A stretch of DNA of 58,705 bases from Symploca sp. SIO2C1 (GTDB lineage Bacteria > Cyanobacteriota > Cyanobacteriia > Cyanobacteriales > Coleofasciculaceae), in assembly GCA_010692635.1 (NCBI GenBank), contig JAAHGL010000009.1, positions 1 to 58,705 on the forward strand, written 5' to 3'. Shown in pieces: positions 36,506 to 44,630 of this stretch. A program made the position numbers and the translations under genes. A model generated the notes under the pieces. That model ran no database searches, was not told where the DNA came from, and worked only from the letters and a program-made list of their open reading frames with translations. Numbering within the stretch: position 1 is the stretch's first letter; every line of letters begins with the position of its first letter.

Positions 36506-37129
36506 ACTCAGATCTTGCACCAAAAAAAGCTGTATGTTGAACTGATAGCTAAAGTTCTTATGTAGAGGGGATTGTAGTGTGTTCTCTAGTATAAGATAGA
36601 ACTATTTTTCAATTCCTTTGAAAAAACAGGGATGCGCCCTAATCTATTCCACTCGATGACCTACTTTTTCTTCACTCGTCTTTCTTGTTGTTTTTTGGAA
36701 AAATCGCTTTTAACAGAGAACGAAGTAAATGAATCACATTCTACCCCAAGTTGAAGAATTAATCTCGACTCTCAAGCAATTAATGCCAACCTTTTACCAA
36801 CAAGAAACTTTGGAATCTATTTTCGGTTTATTTCTGGAAGGGCAAGTCAAACGTCCTCATCACTGTACGACCAAATCTGAAAGTGCTATTAGTCGCTTTT
36901 TAAATTATTGGTTAATTCTTTCTTTGATTTCTTATTTATTAGCATATTGGGTTTATCTACATTTAGGCAGTTACGAGAATTTAGATTGGTATTCTTGTTC
37001 TGAACAAGCCCTTATTTTACTCTTTCCTCATATTTTTATTCTTTCTCTACTGAAGCAATTAGAGTTACTTTTACCCTGGTTAAATGAACGAGGTTGTGAA
37101 TTTTGTTTTTTGAGGTGCAAGATCTGAGT
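36506..37129 (+). mobile_element. Internally deleted insertion sequence, 624 bp
   Basis: Bounded by inverted ends ACTCAGATCTTGCACC (36506-36521) and GGTGCAAGATCTGAGT (37114-37129), 16 bp without mismatch plus a shared A/T-rich extension. It encloses one short frame (36729-37127) that looks like a transposase with its middle removed. No clear target duplication is seen. It could be moved only in trans. Confidence 0.75.
36729..37127 (+). pseudogene. Transposase remnant: N- and C-terminal ends fused
   Basis: The 132 codons read MNHILPQVEELISTLKQLMP and then SAISRFLNYW, typical of the N-terminus of a cyanobacterial IS4-like transposase. They pass directly into a hydrophobic Leu/Trp-rich end (LISYLLAYWVYLHL, LLFPHIFILSLLKQLELLL) like such a protein's C-terminus. 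The whole DDE catalytic core is missing, so it cannot transpose. The deletion kept the frame open. The stop lies inside the right terminal repeat. Family assignment is from recalled sequence and needs an ISfinder comparison. Confidence 0.55.
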
Positions 37130-37203
37130 GTAACTTGCATACTTTGGACGGGCGAGACGCCCATCCCACAAGAAACTACTGATTGTGTAGCAGACTAACA
37201 GCA

Positions 37204-37782
37204 CTAAGGCTGGAGTACGTTAGAAGGATACTCCCCATAAAAATTACCATGGGGAGTATAATGGCAGACTACATAGTTGATGGTTGCATTACGACCTGCA
37301 ATTACTTTAGGTCCTTGGGCAACACCACAGCCTAATTGAGTCGTGCTTTTCCAAACTACTTGGGTGAAATGTCCAGTGTCCACACTAAATCCTGGATTAT
37401 TGTAGTCATAATCAACAACTTCTTCGTACCAAGCTCCTACTGCCCGAGCAGCAAGATCTGCTGGATCAAGAGGAAACTCTGAGTAGGTGTAATAGAGATT
37501 TTCTCCAGCACCGTTCCGCTCGCTCTCGGAACTATGAAGAAATCTGCCTGTACTGAGCATTTTCTCTGCGTAGGCTTGAGCTGTGCTGTTTGCAGAACTG
37601 CTTTGAGTCATAGCCGGACTATGGTGAGTTGCACGGTAGGTATTGTGTTCAGACAAGGCACTCTTTTGGAAAGCACCCAAATCAAAACTTTGGCTATCTA
37701 CAGGACTACTGTTGAATGCTCCTAAGAAAAGTGCAGATCCCAAACTGGCTAGAGTTACCCTGATAAATTGGTTTCGATACAT
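37204..37782 (-). CDS. Secreted CAP/PR-1-like protein
   Basis: A 192-residue exported protein: signal peptide (about 1-31, ending SSPVDSQ) and one CAP/SCP domain with EHNTYRATHHSPAM, SGENLYY-like GAGENLYYTYS, HFTQVVWKSTTQLGCG and the C-terminal YVVCHYTPHGNFYGEYP. These are the CAP signature boxes, including the cysteines. This eukaryote-like (PR-1/golgi-associated) subtype differs from the bacterial SCP domain fused to RTX repeats at 50835. The function of bacterial CAP proteins is generally unknown. I use the ATG at 37782 (MYRNQFIRV), which starts a proper signal peptide; the frame is open to 37839. Confidence 0.85.
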   Translation of the reverse strand: MYRNQFIRVTLASLGSALFLGAFNSSPVDSQSFDLGAFQKSALSEHNTYRATHHSPAMTQSSSANSTAQAYAEKMLSTGRFLHSSESERNGAGENLYYTYSEFPLDPADLAARAVGAWYEEVVDYDYNNPGFSVDTGHFTQVVWKSTTQLGCGVAQGPKVIAGRNATINYVVCHYTPHGNFYGEYPSNVLQP

Positions 37783-37839
37783 GATGAATTTTCCTGAAAA
37801 ATGAATATTACAACCATTTGTTAGGCTGTAGGGGAACAA

Positions 37840-37885
37840 AACTCATTACTCAAAAAAGCTCTCCCACACCTTTTTTCACCTCACC
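37840..37885 (+). repeat. Right end of a GGGGTGA miniature element (partial)
   Basis: CTCATTACTCAAAAAAGCTC followed by TCCCACACCTTTTTTCACC and TCACCCC, matching the right ends at 53220-53259 and 57490-57535. No left end is seen. Confidence 0.65.
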
Positions 37886-37916
37886 CCTCCTACCTCGTGC
37901 CTTCTACATTCTTGCA

Positions 37917-38975
37917 CTAGTCGTTTTCGAGCTCACTTTCTCTAACGAGAGGGTGGTGCCAGCAGCGAAAACCACCGCCCTGCCAGTGAATAGCATCAAT
38001 TGGTGTAGTCAGGACATCAATACCTGCGTCACTGAGTTCCTCTGCCAAGGTTGGCATGTCCTCGCCAACAATCATAGTGTTCTCGTCCAACACAAGACCA
38101 TTACAGCCCAACTTTTCTTCAGCATCTTTGGCAGAAACCTCAATCAGCTCCCAATCTTTGAGGAAGTCGGGAATGCCGTTAACAAAAGCCTCCTTACAAA
38201 TCACTGCTAGACCAGGACGTGGCAAAGCAAGCACGCAATCGAGATGCAAGAAATGATTGCTTAAAGGAATCTCATGTACCCGATATTCTTCACCTAAGCA
38301 GTTCTGCAACCAGGCAATTCCCGCAGTGTTGGAGGCATTACCTGTCTTACCCACGTAAATATCGTAACCCACAAGCATCACATCCCCACCCTCAAGAAAT
38401 GGCCCCGGACCATATTTGCCATCTTTATCGGCGGGAAATGGTTCTGGTTGAGGCATTGAGATAATGCGGGCATCACTGTTAATCAATCGCTCACTAACCG
38501 TACGCCGAATCGCAAAACATTCCTTCCTACGATTGGGCTCATACATGGCGGCTTCGATGAATTTATTGCCGATCACCAAGATAGGATCTCGCGGAAAGGT
38601 TTGCATAACGGTATCATTCATTTTTTCCAAAAAAGCTTCTTCCGATGGAATGAGCTTTTCGACCTGATAAACAATGATCCCTCGATCCTCTAGTATCTTG
38701 ATAATGCCATTGACTTGCTCAATGAATTGCCTATTTAAATCCGGGGCACATTCCTCAAGCCTCTTGCCACCATTCTCCTCAATAAACTTAATTGACCACT
38801 TGGGCAGAAACTTTTTGGGAGCTTCCGCAAGTTTAGTTGGTAGGCGAACATTGGGGACGCCGACCACAACTTCTTTAAGCGCTCCCCACTCGTGATGAAC
38901 TATTACTGGCTTTTTCTCAGTCACAGTTCTTTTCCTCTTGGTAATTTCACAGCCTAATTCATCAAAATGTACCAC
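37917..38975 (-). CDS. Amidinotransferase / arginine-deiminase superfamily enzyme
   Basis: A 352-residue pentein-fold enzyme. Conserved pieces: FPRDPILVIG, FLEGGDVMLVG (substrate-guanidinium contact), a catalytic His in NHFLHLDCVLALP, and nucleophile Cys338 in GGGFRCWHHPLVRE. It resembles arginine:X amidinotransferases (StrB1, CyrA/SxtG-like) and deiminases, which attack the guanidino carbon of arginine through this cysteine; the acceptor cannot be determined. There is no biosynthetic cluster around it, so a toxin pathway is not indicated. The start at ATG 38975 gives a short basic leader before VIVHHEWGALKEV, where family similarity begins. Confidence 0.75.
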   Translation of the reverse strand: MVHFDELGCEITKRKRTVTEKKPVIVHHEWGALKEVVVGVPNVRLPTKLAEAPKKFLPKWSIKFIEENGGKRLEECAPDLNRQFIEQVNGIIKILEDRGIIVYQVEKLIPSEEAFLEKMNDTVMQTFPRDPILVIGNKFIEAAMYEPNRRKECFAIRRTVSERLINSDARIISMPQPEPFPADKDGKYGPGPFLEGGDVMLVGYDIYVGKTGNASNTAGIAWLQNCLGEEYRVHEIPLSNHFLHLDCVLALPRPGLAVICKEAFVNGIPDFLKDWELIEVSAKDAEEKLGCNGLVLDENTMIVGEDMPTLAEELSDAGIDVLTTPIDAIHWQGGGFRCWHHPLVRESELEND

Positions 38976-39437
38976 TTTCGGCAGTGTTATTTGTTGTTTT
39001 TTAGTGCCAAAAATATAACTTTAAGATATTTTTAAGAAATGAAATTAACTTGTTTGGCATTTAAATTGTGATATGAAGAATACCTTTTTTTGCATTTTTG
39101 TCGATACTTAATAATCAATTCTCGTTTATTTAAAAGTTGATCTAACAAATACTATAATTCTTCAATTGATTTAAAGATTTTGTTTTTAACAACAAAAAAG
39201 ACAAAACAAATGACTTTTCAAACATCCTCTTAGCCGTTTGGAGAGCCTTCGCTACCGCTCAGGATGACATAATTCCGTGACGGTGGTTATTCAATATCAA
39301 AGTCTCTACCTCCCTAAAACCCTACAATTCTAGACTTTTTCTAAGAATAAAACAGCCCTGCTTAGTAAGGTGGATTTAGGGGGATAGAGGTGTAGCTCAC
39401 GGATGCGAGAACTGCTATATATTCTTCTTTTAGCTAC
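38976..39437 (+). other. Gene-free spacer with two dispersed repeats
   Basis: AT-rich sequence likely to contain the promoter of the amidinotransferase gene. It includes a piece of the TATCGCTCAGGATGA repeat (39236-39272) and a CCCTAAAACCCTACAATT segment (39310-39360) shared with 21520-21570. I see no gene. Confidence 0.6.
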
Positions 39438-39974
39438 TTAATCAAGAGAAAAAGACTTAACAACTGTCTCAAAGAGATCGTGCATTTTCTCCCAACGCTT
39501 CTCAGTAGTAGATACATTGAAGGTAAAGAGTTTGCCACGACTGACTCCTACACTAGCAATGTCATGCCGTTGTTCGTTGGGTAGCTTGACACTGTATTCC
39601 AGAATATAGTAGTTCTTATCACGAGACTCAAGCTTTTCTGCATTGACCAATTCTGCTTGGCGATTGGAATTTGGAGGAGCGATCGCGTTTTTCTGCAACT
39701 GATAACCTACTTCACCAGGTGTTCCTAACTCAGCAAGGGTGCTACCTTCAGGAACGGGACTGATGACAACACTAACATTTTCTGTAATCTCAATAATGTC
39801 GTGGAGTACCACATCAGGACCATCAGTAACTTTGACGGGGAGCCAACCACTAGGATAGAGAAACTCATAGCCATCAGTACTGTCGACATAACTTTGCAGT
39901 CCACTGACACCGGTAGCGCAGCCATACAGACCTAGGCTAAAGATGAGCACTAGTACGGCAATTTTTCTGATCAT
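39438..39974 (-). CDS. psbP: PsbP-domain lipoprotein (CyanoP)
   Basis: A 178-residue lumenal lipoprotein: signal peptide with lipobox LYGC (Cys19), then a PsbP fold containing YVDSTDGYEFLYPSGWLPV and DRDKNYY-like SRDKNYYILEYSV, ending in TVVKSFSL. CyanoP is a peripheral photosystem II factor in cyanobacteria, acting during assembly more than in oxygen evolution. The start at ATG 39974 gives a normal lipoprotein signal; the frame runs back to 40010. It is a monocistronic minus-strand gene. No regulatory site is visible upstream, where a decayed reading frame lies. Confidence 0.9.
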   Translation of the reverse strand: MIRKIAVLVLIFSLGLYGCATGVSGLQSYVDSTDGYEFLYPSGWLPVKVTDGPDVVLHDIIEITENVSVVISPVPEGSTLAELGTPGEVGYQLQKNAIAPPNSNRQAELVNAEKLESRDKNYYILEYSVKLPNEQRHDIASVGVSRGKLFTFNVSTTEKRWEKMHDLFETVVKSFSLD

Positions 39975-40024
39975 TTCCCTCTCCCTTAAATCCAACTTAT
40001 AAATGGGCAAAAGTTAGGCGCTTA

Positions 40025-40128
40025 CCCCCGAAAAGTTCATCGTTGGAGGAGTTACCGCCAACGACATTCAACGGGTAGCTATCCGCTTTTTAAATAACGC
40101 TAAGATACTTGCAACCGTTTACCCATAA
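40025..40128 (+). pseudogene. C-terminal remnant of an M16-like peptidase
   Basis: A stop-free frame without a start reads KFIVGGVTANDIQRVAIRFL followed by a short strand and TVYP-stop. This pattern (VT..DIQRVA..L) closes the second domain of M16 peptidases and related processing proteins. It lies in the psbP upstream region with no gene body. The assignment is tentative because the match is short. The remainder of the interval to 40202 contains nothing recognisable. Confidence 0.35.
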
Positions 40129-40202
40129 GCATTAACACTTTAGCAGAGTGTGGGTGCTTGATCTTAGTAATCAGTGGAGCTGATCGCACCAGCACAAGAA
40201 AT

Positions 40203-40370
40203 GTATACTATAATCCATTCGATTAGCATCGGTGAACCTGCACTTTGATGGGAAATCTCTGAGTAACCTTGGGGAATGGAAGTGCTCACCCACGAGGATA
40301 AATGCTTCATTCCTTCTTACTTGTTACTTTTTACTTGTTACTTGTTACTTATTCAGCAAGCCCTACCTAT
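40203..40370 (-). repeat. GGCTTGCTGAA-family repeat, reverse partial copy
   Basis: Shares ATGGGAAATC … TTGGGGAAT … AAGTGCTC … ATGCTTCATTCCTT and ACTTGTT heptamers with 31335-31425, and ends with ATTCAGCAAGCCCT, the inverted terminal sequence of that copy. Confidence 0.65.
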
Positions 40371-40378
40371 TCCACTGA

Positions 40379-40435
40379 ATCCTTACTCTATAAGCATTCT
40401 AAATTCTAAATTCTAAATTCTAAATTCTAAATTCA
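40379..40435 (-). mobile_element. 111-bp miniature element, internal fragment (copy D)
   Basis: The reverse complement of the middle of copies A-C: GAATCCTTACTCTATAAGCA followed by five TTCTAAA-type heptamers. Both CTAG ends are missing. Its last bases supply the TGA stop of the CHAT gene. Confidence 0.75.
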
Positions 40436-42001
40436 TTTCCACTCTCCTTGAAGGGTAAAAGCTGCCCAATAATAGGGAGCCTTCCATTGAGTCTCTTGTT
40501 GCATTTCCAACTGTGCAGCTCTCAATGCGGCTGTTGCCGATAAACCTTCCTGCAACATCAAGCGATAGAATCTCTTCATCATCTCGGCTGTAGCAGCATC
40601 ACTGACATTCCACAGACTTACCAAAACTCGTGGAGAACCTGCATACATAAAACCTCTTGTCAACCCCACTAGCCCTTCTCCTTTTACCTCCTGCCCTAAT
40701 CCCGTTTGACAGGCACTCAGCACCACTAGCTCCGCAGGTAAGTTCAAGTTAAACACATCGTGGAGGCGTAGAAAGCCATTTTGGGAGTCGCCTTGTTCAT
40801 CGAATAGGGAGAGTACTACTCCTGATAGCTCAGGGTTGGTGCTATTGAGCAAGCCGTGGGTGGCAAGATGGACAATGCGATAATTACTGAGCTCAGGGTT
40901 AGTTATCATCTCCCGATTGGCTGCAAAGTCAAAACCATGCACTCGTTCTGAATCAGGCACTAATGCCATAATTGCTTCAGCTTCAGTGCGGGTTCCTGGT
41001 AGTCTCTGCCAAACACCGATATCGGTTTCCCTGGCAGAGCGATCGAGTATTTGTTGTGATAAACTGCGATCGCTCTTTTGTTTGTTGTTAGTTACCCTTT
41101 CATCATCAGAGCTAAAGACAGGATCTGCAAGAATAGCGATCGCTTTAGGTGCAGTTTTCCTGGTTGCTTGTTCCTGTCGGATAATCCCTAAAGTAGTGGC
41201 AGAGGGTAAGTTTACTATTTCGTTATTAGCTAGGAGGGGGATAATTTTCGTTTCTTCGTTGCAAGCTGTGGGGGCGGGTTTGTCTGCCGTCAGGGCGGGT
41301 TTAGCGAGAATTTCGACTACTGGTTTGGATATAGAGAAACCCGCCCCTACCAATCCGATGGCATGAGGCAATTGAGATTCATCAAGTCCCTGTTCATCCC
41401 CCGTAGGGGCAGGTTCGCCAGAAATTTCCCCTGCTTGCCGGAATTTAGGTAAACCTGCCCCCAAAATATCAGGGAATTCCAATTCGTTCTGCCCTGGTTC
41501 AGATGCCGTCAGGGCGGGTTTAGGCAGAATTTCCCCTGCTGGTTGAGATATAGAGAAACCCGCCCCTACCAATCCCATGGTATGAGGCAATTGAGATTCA
41601 TCAAGTCCCTGTTTATCCCCCGTAGGGGCAGGTTCGCCAAAAAATTCCCCAGCTTGTCGGAATTTAGGTAAACCTGCCCTCACCAACCCCTTGCCTCTTG
41701 CTGAAGTGACACAATCCCCATCCTCACCAGAGGTTTCAGGTAGGGGTAGAGCTGAGAAGGGTATGTATTGCAAAGCACCATCACTAACAATCAGTAGCCG
41801 TTTGTTACCCAATTGCTCGGCTATTGGTGCTAGAAGCATTTCGCTTAGTTGGCTGACAGCTTTATTAGCTTTGACATTTTCTACCCGAATACTGCCTCTG
41901 GTATCTTCCTCACATACATCATTAGATCTCTTGCCAAAGTCAGAATTACCCCCCTTAGTCCCCCCTTGGAAAGGGGAGAAATAGCTCCCTCCCCTTACCA
42001 A
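40433..42001 (-). CDS. 5'-truncated CHAT-domain protease with repeat-derived insert
   Basis: 522 codons. Residues 50-88 and 251-522 form a CHAT caspase-like protease: LLIVSDGALQYIPFSALP, His382 in RIVHLATHGLLN, Cys431 in LVVLSACQTGLG, then LWNVSDAAT and a YYWAAFTLQGEW end. Family members normally carry many TPRs before this; here the first ~40 residues come from a GGGGAGGG repeat and the only possible start near the 5' end is TTG, so the TPR half has been lost. Residues 110-250 are nearly two tandem 73-residue units encoded by 219-bp repeats of the GGGGCGGGTTT type. The catalytic dyad is intact, but expression is doubtful. The stop is inside a miniature-element fragment. Confidence 0.75.
   Translation of the reverse strand: MVRGGSYFSPFQGGTKGGNSDFGKRSNDVCEEDTRGSIRVENVKANKAVSQLSEMLLAPIAEQLGNKRLLIVSDGALQYIPFSALPLPETSGEDGDCVTSARGKGLVRAGLPKFRQAGEFFGEPAPTGDKQGLDESQLPHTMGLVGAGFSISQPAGEILPKPALTASEPGQNELEFPDILGAGLPKFRQAGEISGEPAPTGDEQGLDESQLPHAIGLVGAGFSISKPVVEILAKPALTADKPAPTACNEETKIIPLLANNEIVNLPSATTLGIIRQEQATRKTAPKAIAILADPVFSSDDERVTNNKQKSDRSLSQQILDRSARETDIGVWQRLPGTRTEAEAIMALVPDSERVHGFDFAANREMITNPELSNYRIVHLATHGLLNSTNPELSGVVLSLFDEQGDSQNGFLRLHDVFNLNLPAELVVLSACQTGLGQEVKGEGLVGLTRGFMYAGSPRVLVSLWNVSDAATAEMMKRFYRLMLQEGLSATAALRAAQLEMQQETQWKAPYYWAAFTLQGEWK
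41286..41723 (-). repeat. Two tandem 219-bp units inside the CHAT gene
   Basis: GCCGTCAGGGCGGGTTTAG recurs 219 bases apart (41286 and 41505), as does CCGCCCCTACCAATCC (41341 and 41560). Each unit contains several AGGGGCGGGTTT and AAACCCGCCCCT motifs like those at 18516 and 21258. The period is exactly 73 codons and stays in frame; boundaries are approximate. Confidence 0.85.
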
Positions 42002-42096
42002 GGGGAGGGTTGGGGAGGGGTAGCGAGATATTTTGGCAATAGGTCTATTCTCAACAAGCTCCTGGCTTTTTACGCAGCAGAGAAATTATTCTACAT

Positions 42097-42162
42097 TCAA
42101 TTCTCAATTCCCAATTCCCAATTCCCAATTCCCAATTCCCAATTCTCAATTCCCAATTCTCA
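42097..42162 (+). repeat. CCCAATT heptamer array
   Basis: About nine units, followed by CAAACAACAAA as in the other composite repeats. It lies in the 847-base gene-free interval 42002-42848. Confidence 0.9.
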
Positions 42163-42269
42163 AACAACAAATTATTTATCTCTAATAGCAAGTATTCATG
42201 CAGTTTTCTTCATAGTATGGATAATGTTTTGATTTATGCACAAATGTTGAGTATCGCCTCCTTTCCTGC

Positions 42270-42372
42270 CAATACTGCTCGGTTAAGAGAAATTATCGGT
42301 TAAAAAGCTGGGGGAGCTGAGGGGGCTGAGGGAGCTGGGGAAGAGGAATTAGGGCTTATCCGAGCAGTATTG
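42270..42372 (+). mobile_element. 103-bp miniature element, copy 2
   Basis: Same CAATACTGCTCGG terminal inverted repeats as the element in ptuB, three GGGAGCTGA-type nonamers instead of four, flanked by CCTTTCCTGC (42260-42269) and CCTTCCCTGC (42373-42382), a 10-bp target duplication with one later change. Confidence 0.92.
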
Positions 42373-42417
42373 CCTTCCCTGCTTCCTGACTCGGAGACTC
42401 GGTCTTTATTCAGAGAT

Positions 42418-42628
42418 TAGCTATTAGCCATTGGCCATTAGCTTATTAGCCATTAGCCATTAGCCATTAGCTTATTAGCCATTAGCTATTAGCTATTAAC
42501 CATTAGCCATTAGCCATTAGCCATTAGCTATTAGCTATTAACCATTAGCCATTAGCCATTAGCCATTAGCTATTAGCCATTAGCCATTAGCCATTAGCTA
42601 TTAACCATTAGCCATTAGCCATTAGCTT
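42418..42628 (+). repeat. ATTAGCC/ATTAGCT heptamer array, about 210 bp
   Basis: About 30 units mixing ATTAGCC, ATTAGCT and ATTAACC. There are no spacers, so it is not a CRISPR. It is the longest STRR in the window and lies before the COP23 gene. Confidence 0.93.
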
Positions 42629-42848
42629 TCCGCGTGTTTCTCAATAATTAAATAGAACTTAAGGAGGATGTGGTTACAAAAAAAATTATATTACCTGTCC
42701 GGACTTTATTAAAAACTCAGGATATATGAAACGAGGGTTAAAGACAGGAGAATGGTGCTGAGATTGCTCAGTGAAAAGGCAAAACACCAGTCTCTTGCTC
42801 AAGATTAATCCTACTAACAAAGAAAAATAGAAGATTAGATCGTAAACT

Positions 42849-43475
42849 ATGAAATCCAAATCATTAATAAAGTTTCTGACAGGAGCAGCGATTGCCGTTG
42901 GTGCAACAGCCGTAATCAGTGAGCCTAGCCATGCTTGTTCTGCGGAGGATAATAAGCCTTGTGATGTCAATGTTGAGGTAACTTGCCATTCCGAACATTT
43001 TGCACCTTGTCCTCCGAAAAATCATCCAACTTCTCACCCCAATTCCATTCGTCATCATCATAGTCGTAACATTTTCTCCTGTGAGAAAAGTGACGGTGCG
43101 CCAACTACTTTTGTACGGACACCTAGTGGTAAATACCCAATCATCAAGTGGGTTTCCAATTATTTCTCCGGTGCTGGCTACACCCCTGAAGTAAGATGCA
43201 ACCATGTCTCCAACAGGTTCCAAGTTTTCTATGACAACGGAGTTTTAAACTACATCACAACCGGAATTGTTAACAATCAGCCTGTTGTTTGTGTTGCCAA
43301 TATCTACGGTGGTCCTTGCCAAGGAATATTGTTCACCCTTAAGAGGGGCCAAGATGCCAGCCGTGTTGTACAGCAACTATTTGATATTAGAACTGGCGCT
43401 ACTGGAGGCCCCTTGCATGAAAGTGGCTCACGAGTCTATCTTGACTTGAATCAGTACGTGGAAAATTTGCGGTAA
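42849..43475 (+). CDS. COP23-domain secreted protein
   Basis: A 208-residue exported protein: signal peptide (about 1-29, ending SHAC), a His/Pro/Cys-rich stretch (45-72) and the COP23 domain (about 75-190: FSCEKSDGAPTTFVRTPSGK, NYFSGAGYTPEVRC, CQGILFTLKRGQDA). COP23 was first described as a cyanobacterial protein with circadian oscillation; its biochemical role is unknown. A trypsin-like protease starts one base after its stop, and a second lies further on, an association I recall from other cyanobacteria. A His-rich segment after the signal could bind metal, which is inference only. Confidence 0.85.
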   Translation: MKSKSLIKFLTGAAIAVGATAVISEPSHACSAEDNKPCDVNVEVTCHSEHFAPCPPKNHPTSHPNSIRHHHSRNIFSCEKSDGAPTTFVRTPSGKYPIIKWVSNYFSGAGYTPEVRCNHVSNRFQVFYDNGVLNYITTGIVNNQPVVCVANIYGGPCQGILFTLKRGQDASRVVQQLFDIRTGATGGPLHESGSRVYLDLNQYVENLR

Positions 43476-43476
43476 G

Positions 43477-44286
43477 GTGACTCTGCAATTATTCGCACTA
43501 CTTGCCTGCATTAGCAGTTCAACACCTGAACTGCTAATTGAGGATACCTTAACCTTTGCTCCAACTTTAGTGCAGGAAGCTGCACCAAATCAACTTCCTC
43601 TAGAGCAACTATATAATCTTGCCCAATCAATCACAGTCAAGGTGCATTCTGGCAAAAACTGGGGTTCAGGAACTCTGATTCACAAACAAGGGCAAGTTTA
43701 CACAGTGCTAACAAATTTGCATGTACTAACCCCTGGAGAACCTTATCGGATCGAAACCCCAGACGGTAAGGTTTATTCCGCCTATACCTCTGAGGCAGTT
43801 TCCCTAGAAGACAATGACTTAGCAATATTGCATTTTCGCAGCACCAACTCTAATTATGCAGTTGCTTCTGTGGAGAATACTTCCCATCTAGAAGTAGGGG
43901 ATGAAGTCTTTGCTAGTGGGTTTCCTGTTACCTTGGAGCCTGCCAATAAAAGAGATTTCGTCTTCACAACAGGACAAGTTTCACTATTGCTGACTCAAGC
44001 TTTAGTCGGTGGCTACCAATTTGGATATAACAATGATATTCAAAAAGGTATGAGCGGAGGACCAATCCTCAATCGTCAAGGTGAGGTAGTAGGAGTTAAT
44101 GGAATGCATAAGTATCCTCTGTGGGGTGATCCCTATGTATTTAAAGATGGTTCCCTCCCTCCTTTGTCGCTCCGGGAACTAATGGTTAACTCCAGCTGGG
44201 GGATTCCCATTGAGACTTTTACTCAATTAGTGCAAGAAGCTGGGGGAGCTAGTGCCGCTGCGCGGAATTTAGAATTTAGAATTTAG
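43477..44286 (+). CDS. Trypsin-like serine protease
   Basis: A 269-residue S1-type protease. His82 (TNLHVL), Asp114 (EDNDLAIL) and Ser193 (KGMSGGPIL) form a full triad. A short hydrophobic N-terminus (MTLQLFALLACISS) suggests export or a lipoprotein-like anchor at Cys11. The start is GTG 43477, one base after the COP23 stop, so the two genes are translationally linked. The last residues (SAAARNLEFRI) and stop are encoded by miniature-element copy C, which begins at 44249, replacing the native end just after the final helix (FTQLVQEAGG). Substrate unknown; the COP23 protein is an obvious candidate partner. Confidence 0.87.
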   Translation: MTLQLFALLACISSSTPELLIEDTLTFAPTLVQEAAPNQLPLEQLYNLAQSITVKVHSGKNWGSGTLIHKQGQVYTVLTNLHVLTPGEPYRIETPDGKVYSAYTSEAVSLEDNDLAILHFRSTNSNYAVASVENTSHLEVGDEVFASGFPVTLEPANKRDFVFTTGQVSLLLTQALVGGYQFGYNNDIQKGMSGGPILNRQGEVVGVNGMHKYPLWGDPYVFKDGSLPPLSLRELMVNSSWGIPIETFTQLVQEAGGASAAARNLEFRI

Positions 44287-44359
44287 AATTTAGAATGCTT
44301 ATAGAGTAAGGATTCTAACGATCTCAAACTGATCAGTTACTTTTGCCGCGCTGCACTAG
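44249..44359 (+). mobile_element. 111-bp miniature element, copy C
   Basis: Same boundaries and length as copies A and B, differing from B by one base in the part compared (ACTGATCAG for ACTGGTCAG). It begins inside the protease gene and provides its stop. Confidence 0.88.
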
Positions 44360-44388
44360 AGCATCGATTCAGTAACCAGAATTAGATG

Positions 44389-44457
44389 TAGGGGCGAAGC
44401 ATTCGGGCGATATTTTATCCCTCAAACCCTAGTTTTTCTGTCCGAATGCTTCGCCCT
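44389..44457 (+). repeat. GCGAAGCATTCGG inverted repeat
   Basis: AGGGGCGAAGCATTCGG (44390-44406) and CCGAATGCTTCGCCCT (44442-44457) form a hairpin with a 35-base interior. This is a repeat type I recall from other cyanobacteria. Confidence 0.75.
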
Positions 44458-44502
44458 GAGATGTCGATTTTAGCGTCAATATGAATACTAAATCGGTGTT
44501 CT

Positions 44503-44626
44503 AGGGGAGCTGGGGAAGCTGAGGGAGATAAGAAGACAAAAGAGACAATTCCCAATTCCCAATTCCCAATTCCCAATTCCCAATTCCCAATTCCCAATTC
44601 CCAATTCCCAATTCCCAAATAACAAA
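44503..44626 (+). repeat. Composite repeat directly before the protease-TPR gene
   Basis: GGGGAGCTG block, then an array of about ten CCCAATT heptamers (44546-44618), then AATAACAAAC, ending 4 bases before the ATG at 44631. It therefore forms the 5' leader of that gene and leaves no SD. Confidence 0.9.
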
Positions 44627-44630
44627 CTAC

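Noticed and set aside
37917-38975. CyrA/SxtG-type gene of a toxin cluster
   Set aside because: No polyketide or peptide synthetase, sulfotransferase or tailoring gene is adjacent; only superfamily membership is supported.
41849-42232. Plus-strand frame over the CHAT 5' end
   Set aside because: It overlaps a conserved coding region antisense and continues into CCCAATT repeats.
42418-42628. Possible CRISPR-like array of ATTAGCC units
   Set aside because: Units are 7 bp, adjacent and without spacers; it is an STRR.
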